Assembly: GCA_035610835.1 (NCBI GenBank)
Contig: CM069449.1
Coordinates: 45,094,768-45,158,767 of the forward strand
DNA from: Ophiura sarsii
Lineage: Eukaryota; Echinodermata; Ophiuroidea; Amphilepidida; Ophiuridae
Reading direction: 5' to 3'
Length of the DNA: 64,000 nt
The position numbers and the translations under genes were made by a program. The first letter of the stretch is position 1. Each line of letters opens with the position of its first letter. Below the pieces are notes generated by a model. It was not told the origin of the DNA and ran no database searches. It saw only the letters and a program-made list of their open reading frames with translations. Shown here piece after piece: positions 54,695-64,000 of this stretch.

Positions 54695-55129
54695 GAACAT
54701 CGCCCTCTGTAGTTATAAAAGAGAAATGCCACGTTAACGTTGAATTTTTTTAATCACTGCATGGGGGGGGGGGGGGGGGGGGTGGGGTACCGCGCCATTT
54801 TGTCCCGAAGCAATGGTCATGACGTCATATTTTCGATTTTCTGAACTTTTGTATTGGATTTACGTGCAAAAAATATGCCCTTGGCAGCATACTTTCCCGG
54901 GTGTGTGGGTGCACTTTAAATTTCAGATGTTCTAAAATGGACGGATATCTAACCAATTTGATAAAAAACACACGATCCACACACCCCAGAATTGCAAAAA
55001 AAGCATAAAATAAGTCCACTTTTTTGTGCCTTTGAACAGAGTGGCGGCCGGGATTGTAGAATTTAACACAGTGCATTAACCCATGACCCATGATATAAAT
55101 AAATTATTTGCGATGAATTTTACCAATTA

Positions 55130-55202
55130 GCACGGTTAGTGTAGTGGATAGAAAGTTGACATGAGGAGCGAAAGGTTGTGGGTTCGAGCCCCATTAGGAG
55201 CA
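55130..55202 (+). repeat. tRNA-like module 1
   Basis: TTAGTGTAGTGGATA matches a pol III A box and GGGTTCGAGCCCC a B box 45 bases on. The T stem (GTGGG/CCCAT) pairs, but the presumed acceptor ends (GCACGGT/TAGGAGC) mostly do not, and the anticodon arm is not credible. It is a tRNA-derived SINE head or pseudogene inside the poly-G element. Confidence 0.6.
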
Positions 55203-55480
55203 CTTTTGTTTTATATGCTGGATTTGCTTAGCATCATCTGTATGCTTGCCCACGCGGACACCACACTGCTGGCGTTCACCGTATCAGTTACGCCATTTTT
55301 TTCTCTCGAAAATGTCAAAAAAAATTACCGTTCTTTTAAAAATAAGGATTATAATCAAATTACAAACACATTTTGTGCGAGAGCAACACACACATTTGGC
55401 AAAAATGGCACAATAAAAATCCGTTCGTTATAAATAAATAGACATGGTTAAATAATAAAACTATCACAATTACAGTCGTG

Positions 55481-55550
55481 GATCTCTGTGGCGTGCGTAG
55501 GTTGGCCATGTCGTTGGCAATCGGAAATCACGGGTTCGAATATTCCATTA
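55481..55550 (+). repeat. tRNA-like module 2
   Basis: TCTGTGGCGTGCGTAGG and GGGTTCGAATATTCC are A- and B-box-like at the right distance. The wording around the A box resembles the 44.93-kb segment (CCGTGGCGTGGATA), so these may be two copies of one SINE family. Confidence 0.45.
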
Positions 55551-57060
55551 ATTTTTCTATTTTTTAAACTTGATGGTAGATTAATGTAACATCATTGTTA
55601 TGTCAATTTTTATCAATTATAAATGCCGCCCATGCGTTTATAGTTTTCTTTTTATTTATTTATCTATCATAAATGTATCGTTGATTTATTTAACTTTGTA
55701 TCTAAACAATTAAAATGCGTAAACAATTATATTGCTCGATAAATAGAGTGATTTAACTTGAGTTCAGTTTGATAATATGATAGCAAAACTTGTTGTAAAA
55801 ACCATTTTACCAGTGTGTCCAACAATTTCTCCTTTGCACACTTTGGTAATACATTTAGAGATGTCACTTTTAGCTTGTTATAGCCGGGGTTATAGCTAGG
55901 CTCAATTATAAGCAAGTTTGCGACCGGGTTTGCGACCTCTATGATTTTAGGCTGGTAACACAATCCCACAGTGCATTTCGTTAAAACAGTGTAAATTATT
56001 TTTCCACGATACGTATCACGTGATAACCACGATCGATTTCGCAAAATATTGCAAAATGGCGCGGTACCCCAGCCCCCCCCCCCCCCCCCCCCCCCCCCTA
56101 ATCACTGCAAGATATTATATGTAAAAACTATGATGTCGCCCTCTATAGTTAAATAAGAGAATTGATGACCATCTAGAGTCACTGTCAACAAATGCCGCAT
56201 TATCTGCTGTTTTTATAAACCCCCTCAATAATAGATAGGAAAGTTCGGATTTTTTCAAAGGTCCAAATTCGATATATTTCGTTAGATCCACAGTGTGTTG
56301 TACATAAATAAAAACCTGACCAAATTTGTATCACTTATCACTTGTTTCAGAGCTTAATATGGGGGAGGTCTCACTCTGAATGTGCCAGGATTGTTCTTAT
56401 TTTATTATTAATTATGCCCAAACAAAAGTCAATAGAGTATCGAGTATTATTAATACAAAACTGATGTGCTTTTCTTTCCAACGGTACCTCATTCGTAGCA
56501 ATCACTTGTTTAAGTGCTTGACCAACTGATTGAGAATGTTGATATTTCAACATTTAAAATGTGCCAAATTCACCACTATTTTGTCCTACTAAGAACAACT
56601 ATTTATGTCATTAAACAAACGACATAAATAGTTGTTGAAACAAGTGATTGCTACGAATGGGGAACCGTTGGAAAGAAAAGCACATCAGTTTTGTATGAAT
56701 ATGTAACACATTATGAATATATCACGAAATATCTCAACAATTTGCGATTAAAACATATTTTCGAACTTTTTTGAGTAGTTTAGTTTCATAAGAGAAGTGA
56801 TTACAAGAGACGTTATTTGCTGATTTAATCACTTCAAGGTGTCATTTCTACAGAGTTAAATGTGATCATCTAGAGTAAAGTTAAATAAATATTACGCTAC
56901 TTCATATATTTTGGAACACTGCATTTATCTATAAACGGATATCGCCCTCTATAGTTATATTAAATACATGCTACGTGTTTTGTGAACATTGAATGATTTT
57001 ATCTAAAAAAGATAGACATTTAGCTAGCCATCTAGAATTATGTCGGAATTTAAAAGATAT

Positions 57061-57964
57061 ATGTTATCTGGGTAATGCAAAATATATAACTCTGTCGTCA
57101 TCGTATAAGTCCACAGTATAAGTCGCTTATACTCTCGTATTGATTTCTTACCATAATCGTAATCGTAATCCATAATTCCTAACGTTGAAATTTAGCGAAA
57201 ATAGCCCAGGAAAATGCGTATCAACATGTATTACCAATGTCAATAGTATATGACATATTTTTAACTTAGAAAAAGCATAATGAAATAATTAAATTCGTAG
57301 TTTTATTTTCACATCTTTCACACCATTTATTTGGGTTCTTAACCCATCCAGAGAAAACAAACATGTGCAAATTCGAACCTTATAAATAATCGTCCCAGCA
57401 ATACAGGTGTTTCTATCTACAGTGTTAGTCAAATCATTATTTTGAGGTAATTATGGCTAATATCGCATTGTTACTTGAGATATATATCAAATTTATGATA
57501 ACATTATGTGTCTGTAATATAAAGTGCATCCCGTAGTAAAAACAAAACCAACGGGTTCAACTTCTAATACCATTGCTTTTAAATGAAATAGAAATAAAAG
57601 GCAAATAGATGTCGTACTGTAATTGAAATTGTAATTACTTGGCTGTCTGGCTCTGATTGTGAATAGTATTACATGTAATAGATATTTAATGACAAATGTG
57701 TAGTAAACAGGGTTGCATTATAATATAATTATTATACAGTGCATTCACTGTGGCACATCCATCATGATGACGCGATACGTATTGACATTCATTTTATGTT
57801 ACACCACAACAGATAAGCTTGTATTAAAAAGATATGAAACACCAAATGATAGAATAGTAATTGTGTTGTAGTAAATATGTCAGCTATTTATGTCAGATTT
57901 ATGATATTATTAAACAGTTTGGCGCGGAATTTAAAAATTTATTTTGGCGTATGGGGCGAAATTA
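57061..57964. other. AT-rich spacer
   Basis: AGTCCACAGTATAAGTCGCT near 57110 resembles words in the following element. Otherwise nothing recognised. Confidence 0.4.
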
Positions 57965-59125
57965 GGCAACACTGCAAAGCTAGTTTGTATGACACATACG
58001 TCTGACGACTTATACGCAAGACTTCTACGATAGCCGCCAAAGTAATATGTTGCATCACCATCTTCTTATGTCGCCCAAAAAGTGCAATTTTGTCACTATT
58101 TTCGATTAATGAGTCAAAGTATGGGTTGTTTCCGTTGTCTATGGTCTCTCTCTGGCTTTGATCGCATCGCAACAAAAATGAATAAGATATCAATCATCAT
58201 TTACAATCTATGTGTAGCTATGATTCAGGGCTATACTCGTGACACATGTCATGAGGCTGACCTTCATCTTAGCGATGTTATTAGTGAGTAACCCTCGTAT
58301 ACATGACCAATGTGATTGATTGATTCAATCCAGTGTAGTCCAGTTATGGTACTTAGGGGCGATATCCAAACTCTACAGTGATTTTAAAGCATTTTCTAGC
58401 GATTTTACAACGATATTCCAACGGTATTTCGTTCTATTGTTAAAAGCATCGGAAAAAGATCGGTGATTAACTAGAAACCTCTCTACTTATCTGGCGTTAA
58501 CAATATAACTATTGTAGTACTCTCGATGGCTGCATTAGTGAAGCAGACAGATCAAAGGCGCAAGGAAGGTTGTGTTATATTCTTTAAGAAATACTATACT
58601 CGCTTAGTTAACCCAACATTTATGCCCAAGTAAACAGATATCCAACTGTGGCTGGGTACGGGATGAGAAGAAAGCTTAGGATTAAGGCAAATCCAATCTT
58701 GCGGTTTCAATATATGGAATGAAAACATGAGTATTACCGTTAGTAGTTCGTATCTCTGATTTATTATTATTTCCGTTCTCTCATCTTTTGGCTGCCCTGC
58801 CAAACTAGTACGTATGGCTCATACGTATAAGTGATGTACACGTAAGACTTATACGATAGTCACCAAAGTAATAGTATGTACACGGGCAAGCACCAATGAA
58901 AATGGATACCGGAACTAAACCATTTTAAATATGTCCATAATAATGTAGACGTATTCGCAGTTTACATTTTAAGAGTTGCCGACGTATGGTGATGCAAAAT
59001 ATTACTTCAGCGACTATTGTAAAAGTCTTACGTACAAGTTGCTTATACGTAAGTCTTACGTACAAGTTGCTTTTACGTAAGGAGCCATGCGTTAGTTTGG
59101 CAACGCTGCCTTATCGTATTTTACG
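57965..59125. mobile_element. TIR element with a third internal arm copy
   Basis: The left arm (GCAACACTGCAAAGCTAGTT, ACACATACGTCTGACGACTT, ATAGCCGCCAAAGTAATATG) pairs with the right arm at about 58970-59125 (AGTTTGGCAACGCTGCC). A third copy (CTGCCAAACTAGTACGTATG .. ATAGTCACCAAAGTAATAG) lies inside at 58795-58875 in the left-arm orientation. The right arm has a small duplication, TCTTACGTACAAGTTGCTT. No transposase. Confidence 0.65.
58430..58520. repeat. GATCGGTGATTAAC repeat family C (three copies in the window)
   Basis: TTGTTAAAAGCATCGGAAAA and AGATCGGTGATTAACTAG, then TCTGGCGTTAACAATA occur here, inverted at about 60140-60230, and in part at 61670-61770 (TTGTTAAAAGGAGTGACAAA). Function unknown; presumably a small non-autonomous repeat. 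Confidence 0.6.
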
Positions 59126-60474
59126 TTTTCCCATCTTTCACAGTTATTATAGTATACATGACAGTTGACAACCTGCCAAGAACATTCTATTTTATTGATA
59201 TGGAACATTGTATCGAAATTGAGGAAAGGGCAAAATTCGACTGATGACTTGGATTGTATATTTCACTCTTTACTGTACTTTTTTATAAATATAATTATAT
59301 TATCTTTGAGAGATCGACGCGGAATTAAAAACATAATTAAAATGATTATAATCGACTTGTTGTTTGCACGGAGGAGCTGATCTATTTGGGCAGATTGTTT
59401 GATGTATCGGGTATTGAGTATTGGTAATTTTTTTTTTATTAGGATACCAACAAAATTACGGACTAAATTACCTTTCATAGTATAAAGTAAAATACATTTG
59501 CTCATTCGCCCTAGACCTTTACCGTGAGGCTTGCCTCTGTAGGATCGATTGGTGGTACTTGTAATAAAGTTGAATATAGGTATATGCCAGGCATGTGAGT
59601 GTCTGATTTCATTTAATCTCAAATTTGGGGTTATGAGTTGGGAGGCTATAGCATAATTATAAATATGATTGTAGTCTTCAAATAAACCTGCATATTAGCA
59701 TGATATCAGAGTTACAATCCCTAGCTACAATCTACGAGTAGCGCCCGGGAGTAGCGAAAGCAAGATTCGATCGCGATATTATGGGCCACAACCGGATACA
59801 CGTAGGCCAGATATAAATAATTTTGAAAGTTCTAGCACATTCAAAATGTTAGTGCTTTTAGTTTCAAAGTGGGTGAACTGCAAACAATAGAGAAATTAAT
59901 TTCTTCTTCGTGGCTGTCTCGACATTTTTTCTCGACAATCAACATGACCGACCGACTGCAAATGTAATCAAGTGTAGCAGCTATTTATATCAAAACTGGC
60001 AAGTGGGTCGGAAATTCTCCTAAAACCGATCACTATCACGGCGGGGGTCGGGTGATAATCACCGGTCGCTTTGGCATGTAAACAAACCGATCTTTTCCCG
60101 TGCTTTCCTCAATTATTTTAGTCGTCAACGGGACCACACAAAAACTCTATTGTTAACGCCAGACAAGTAGCTGCTCAGCGAGGTGTTAATCACCGATCCT
60201 TTTGCGATCCTTTTAACAATAGAAAAAAGGATTGCGCTTATATCTATTGCCTAAAAGGACAAGAGGTATGGCTAATTAAAATATTATAAGTTTCAAAGTA
60301 CCCACTCAATTTTTTTATGAATGAGGGGTTAATAAGAGGACGAAATTATCTAGCTAAATATATATATCTTTTTTTCGATTTTTTTGTACCTCAACAATCC
60401 AATATGTACATAGATGCATAATGTTAGAGAAATGAACACATTGCGCCTAACACATGTGGGTCGTATTGTCGTAC
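59126..60474. other. Spacer with one unassigned minus ORF and repeat C copy
   Basis: A 119-codon minus ORF at 59263-59622 (NFITSTTNRSYRGKPHGKG) has no domain I recognise. The inverted family C copy lies at 60140-60230. No splice context or other repeat. Confidence 0.35.
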
Positions 60475-61620
60475 TAAACCGTGTTAGCTTAAAACCGTGT
60501 TTAACTAAACTCGTGTCTTAATTAAACGCGAGTTTATGTTTTAAACGGCGTATTTAATCAATCCCATTTAAACTCGGCAAATCTCGTCCTATGGAGTGGC
60601 CGTGCTTCACTTTATAGAGGTATTCAATTTATTGTGGCCCAAATGGGTTACAATAGATATCGACCGAATTCATCAAATGCACGTATATTTTATTGCTTCA
60701 CGATCTGCACGTCAGCTTGAACCAGACACGGTTGAGTAATCATTCAAGTCGTACAATTGGTGCACGGGTTTAGTTAAATTCGCGTTAAACTACCCCCATA
60801 CCCAGAGGGTGATTTAAGGAAGCCCCATAATCCCTTGCGAATTTGTTGTACCCTGGATTTCACCCGCCACTGTAGCTACGCACAGCTACCAAAAACATCA
60901 GTGAACCATGAAAGTAATTGTGTTGTAAATTATTTTGAAACTATCACAGAGCTGTGTGACCGTGTGCGCTACATGTATTCAGTGGTATTGCAGTCAACCA
61001 CAATAGAGAGGCCATGCACTTATTATTCATCGATAGGCTTTACAGAAAAGAATCAACCATGCGTCACTGGCGCGTTGTAGCAGTGATTCAGATTATTCTT
61101 TGAATTGACGCGGGATTTTTGAAAGTGTTGTAAACGCGCATGAATGAAATGGAATTACTAGCTTCTTATAGTTTTGGCGAACAAAGAACAGTAGTCATAA
61201 TATGCAGGGCCTCTCTAGATGTTGGGTATCAATCCCATTGTTTAAAACTGTTTGAATGGGCATGACTCCTGTTTATTGATACGCCAGCTCGATGGTTTCA
61301 GAAGTTTTCTAGGAAGGAACCATGCCTTGTTTCTAAGTAATTAATTAGTCGATAAGAGAAATGTGACACTCATATGTTAGAGAACGTTCTAATCTTTTGG
61401 AATCTGCTTTCAAAATCCTTAGCGACTGATTTTTCGCAGAGAATGAAGCACTTGAAAAGTGGCTATCGGGTGTCTTTTACATGCAAAAGAATAGGCAATT
61501 AAAGGAGCGATTTTGATGTCAATTACTTCCTTTATCATATCGTAGTGAATGTTGGGGCTTCCTTAAATCACCCTCTGCCCCATACCAATGTTTAAAGTTA
61601 TTTTCGAGAATTGCGTTAGG
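60475..61620. repeat. GTTTAAAC-rich repeat family B, copy split by a hAT-like element
   Basis: TTAAACGCGAGTTTATG, GTTTAGTTAAATTCGCGTTA and CTACCCCCATACC run up to the insertion, and CCATACCAATGTTTAAAGTT continues after it. The uninterrupted order is seen at 6015-6190. Confidence 0.65.
60803..61577. mobile_element. 775-bp hAT-like non-autonomous element, perfect 25-bp TIRs
   Basis: CAGAGGGTGATTTAAGGAAG plus CCCCA at 60803-60827 is exactly mirrored at 61553-61577. CCCCATACC flanks both sides (60794-60802, 61578-61586), an 8-bp duplication plus a shared base, or 9 bp. CAG..CTG ends with an ~8-bp duplication fit hAT. The 81-codon ORF inside (60835-61080) is not a transposase. Perfect TIRs indicate a young copy. 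Confidence 0.9.
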
Positions 61621-61827
61621 CTCTTGCCCAAACACAAGTAGAGGAAAGCTCGAGGAAAGAGTGGGGAAAGCGCGATCCTTTTATTCTATATTGTTAAAAG
61701 GAGTGACAAAGGAACAGTGATTAACACCTTACTGAACTGCTGAATGGTACTTGAGGTGTTAATCACACATCGAGAATTGCGATAGGTTAAACGATTTGTT
61801 GAACGTAAAAGTTACGTACGTGTTTAG

Positions 61828-62211
61828 ATGGTCTTCTACGGGATGGCGACAAGAGCGTCGATTTCTCATCCATCAACGAATAACTGCATATCAATAGCGA
61901 GGTACCCACTTCATCCCATAAACAATGGTCATATTTCAAATTCGTTCAAGGTAGACCATGGTGTCCGTCAAGGTTGTCCCAATGCTAGTTTGACGTTCGT
62001 TCTTGCGGTTGAACTGCTTACTTGTAAAATTCGTTTGTCAAGCCAAATACGTGGCATTGCTCTGCCACTTGACAACTACAGTAGACACGAAGTTCGTATT
62101 TCCACCTTTGCCGACGATACAACCATCTTTGTTAAAACACCCAATATGAACGTAATGTATATTTGTGATAAATTCACTATAAACTATCAGGGCTTGCAAT
62201 ACATAACATAA
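61828..62211 (+). mobile_element. LINE reverse transcriptase fragment with FADD motif
   Basis: An open frame reads FKVDHGVRQGCPNASLTFVL, AVELLTCKIRLSSQIRGIAL and FADDTTIFVKTPN. GVRQGCP-x-S-x2-F-x-LAVE-x-L and FADDT are RT motifs 4 and 5, with spacing as in L1/Tx1-group elements. The polymerase aspartates are kept, but only ~120 residues survive and the frame ends shortly after. It may come from the same family as the fragment at 47.5 kb, which covers a different part of the protein. Confidence 0.75.
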
Positions 62212-62922
62212 AAGCGATACGTTATTTGCTTTGTCGAATTTGATTGAGTCTATTCAAAGATATGCTTGTTCGACCATTAGAAACAAAATCAAATTCGTAC
62301 CATTTTTTAAAAAGAAATCATCCATGTGTAATGATTAACGCTTTGAAGCATTTCGTCATGAAAATGGCACAAATTTGACTTTAAGTATCAACTTTAATCA
62401 AGCATATGTTTGATATGATAAAGCAAATGAGACTAATCAAACGGCATTTGAAAGGTAATCTAGTCATCTTAAAGCTCACGTTATCATCAATTAGTGAATA
62501 CTGATTATTAAATGAGCAAAGTGACTCTTTCCTCAAACCTGGCTATGTTTAGTTACGTCATTGTGACGTCATGCGTAAGATGTTCGTACTTGCTTTGGTA
62601 TGTATGGAAAAGAGGCGACCTCTAGCTATACCATGGTACCGACATAAGCATACTCTGCATCTCTGTTTGGATTTATTTAAGGGGCTGGTAACCTTAGCAT
62701 GCTTAGTAAACAGTGTTACAAACACGTCTCAGTAGGACGATAGTTACAAGTTTGTGTTTTATTAAGAATTCTGTTGACAGCTCGAAGAATTTGGTTCTTT
62801 GAGAAGAAAAAAACCATAATTCTTTGTATCACTGAATGTTGATTTGATCCATACTTTAATTCATCTCCGTGTTGGAATGTTCCAAGTATAAATATCTTTT
62901 GAATTTGAATGAATCTATAATA
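62212..62922. other. Spacer, nothing recognised
   Basis: AT-rich; no ORF or second copy of a block found. Confidence 0.4.
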
Positions 62923-63588
62923 CAGGGTGAGTCAAAAAGAAGTTTACCCGGATTGGTGATGTTTTAAAAAACAAACAAATGACACTCGAGAGTTCAGTAA
63001 AGCATATATTTAACAAGCATTCTCTCCTGCTTATTAGGAAAAAAGAATGACACAAATTTATCATTGCTAAGAGGAGTTATGCCTATTTTAATAAAGGTAC
63101 TCATTTTGCAAGCTGTCCACGGAATACTTGACAAAACAAATATAAAGTAAGCATTTTAGCTGTGTACTTACCTACAATTCAGTAAAACAGGCATAACTTC
63201 TCTCAGGAATGATCAATTTGCTTCATTGATTTTCTCTAATAAGCAGCAGAGTATGTTTGGTAAATAAATGCTTTACTGAACTTTTAAGTGTCATTTATTT
63301 GTTTTGAAAAACATCACCAATCTCGGTCAATAGGGAAGTACGCAGCTAATAAAAATGCATACTTTACATTTGTTTGGTCAAGTATTCCGTGGACAGCTTA
63401 CAAAATGAGTACCTTTATTAAAATAGACATAACTCCTCTTAGCAATGCTCAATTTGTGTCATTCCTTTTTCCTAATATAAGCAGGAGAGAATGCTTGTTA
63501 AATATATGCTTTACTGAACTCTCGAGTGTCATTTGTTTACTTTTTAAAACATCACCAATCCGGGTAAACTTCTTTTTGACTCACCCTG
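62923..63588. mobile_element. Tc1/mariner-type foldback with ~250-bp arms and a third arm copy
   Basis: CAGGGTGAGTCAAAAAGAAG at 62923 is mirrored to 63588, and TA flanks both ends. Arms 62923-63175 and 63336-63588 are reverse complements. Between them, 63186-63332 is another copy of the right arm in the same orientation (CTTTACTGAAC, AAACATCACCAATC), lacking the outermost ~20 bases. The 136-codon ORF across the right half encodes no known domain. Confidence 0.85.
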
Positions 63589-64000
63589 TATGTACTCTTT
63601 GCTCCTCACTTTGGACGGATCATTTCAAAAGAGTAAAAGCATTCCCCCGGCCCGGCCAGTTGCCACAATGGGTTATTTCATTAACAAATCCATTATAACT
63701 CTTGGGGCAATTCCCGTTATCCTTTATTAAAGAGGAGTAGAAGAATATTTTCTTCGAATATATGTTTTATTGTTTCGAGTATTCATATTTTGTATTTGAA
63801 TGAATCTGTACTCTTCATGGCAAGGATCAATTTCGGGAATTCATTTTTTTAAATGAGCGGAAGAATACGATATGCTCTTTGATTCGTCAAATTTGTTTGA
63901 TTTTTTGGTAAAAAGAGTAGTCGTTCCCGTACAACTTCAAATATTTTGATGATGTTATTTCAACCTACAGATTTATAACAATAAAGATAAGACTTGTATA
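63589..64000. other. Right edge, nothing recognised
   Basis: AT-rich with repeated GAATCTGTACTCTT-like words but no gene or clear repeat. Confidence 0.4.

Larger units (their letters stand above)
54763..56098. mobile_element. Poly-G/poly-C-ended TIR element with 11-bp target duplication
   Basis: A run of ~20 G then TGGGGTACCGCGCCATTTTG (54763-54802) is mirrored by CAAAATGGCGCGGTACCCCA, G and ~26 C (56052-56098). TAATCACTGCA stands directly outside both ends (54751-54761 and 56099-56109) in the same orientation. The interior holds two tRNA-like modules (55130, 55481) and no transposase. Superfamily unidentified. Confidence 0.82.
54695..57060. repeat. Repeat family A, copy split by the poly-G element
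   Basis: CGCCCTCTGTAGTTATAAAA (54703) and AGAGAAATGCCACG match copy 1 at 6.2 kb. After the insertion, CGCCCTCTATAGTTAA, CCATCTAGAGTCACTGTCAA, GGGGAGGTC, CACCACTATTTTGTCCTA and ATATCACGAAATATCTC continue the family. The copy includes its own inverted arms (56.35-56.56 and 56.64-56.85 kb). Confidence 0.65.

Noticed and set aside
55130..55202. Functional tRNA gene
   Set aside because: A and B boxes are good but the acceptor stem and anticodon arm do not pair.
59263..59622. 119-codon minus ORF as a LINE or gene fragment
   Set aside because: I could not match any reverse transcriptase or other motif; open length alone is not enough in AT-rich DNA.

Overview
This is an AT-rich, gene-poor stretch of animal genomic DNA. 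The evidence is spliced exons with canonical GT..AG sites, an intronless seven-transmembrane receptor, a PLAC-domain exon, and a dense mix of metazoan mobile elements: RTE-like, CR1/L2-like, L1/Tx1-like and Penelope-like retroelements plus Harbinger, hAT and Tc1/mariner-type DNA elements. A marine invertebrate such as an echinoderm fits this mix, but nothing in the window proves the taxon. There is no bacterial, phage or CRISPR content.

Genes. (1) Near the left end (2078-2188, +) lies the terminal exon of an ADAMTS/ADAMTSL/papilin-like secreted protein, ending in a PLAC domain. (2) On the minus strand, exons with good splice sites and matching phases lie at 28.8, 27.9, 19.6, 17.97-17.49, 17.36 and 16.8 kb; further exons at 42.4 and 36.1 kb may belong. 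The 17.97-16.8 kb part reads like a dCache_1 ligand-binding domain, as in alpha2delta/CACHD1-type VWA-Cache proteins, but carries apparent frame breaks. (3) The only intact gene is an intronless rhodopsin-class GPCR at 45607-46725 (+), followed by a broken paralogue fragment (47.1-47.4 kb).

Mobile DNA makes up most of the rest. Left part (0-16.8 kb): a degraded RTE-like LINE; a repeat family broken by three separate insertions (LINE tail, a TIR element made of tandem palindromes, a small MITE); several foldback elements; and a near-perfect 82-bp-arm hairpin. Middle (17-42 kb): introns of the minus gene filled with a 3.4 kb foldback element, a Harbinger relic, a second palindrome array, minisatellites, and a 1.4 kb TIR element nested inside a poly-G-ended element. 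Right part (43-64 kb): minisatellites around the GPCR locus, then L1/Tx1, CR1-like (with an internal inversion) and Penelope-like relics, a 0.6 kb tandem duplication, a poly-G-ended element carrying tRNA-like modules with an 11-bp target duplication, a clean hAT-like non-autonomous element whose uninterrupted paralogous site is present at 6 kb, and a Tc1-type foldback with a third internal arm.

The most distinctive theme is non-autonomous elements built from palindromes or from arms present two or three times, many ending in long G/C homopolymers. Several can be read as dated nested insertions because the uninterrupted repeat is present elsewhere in the window.
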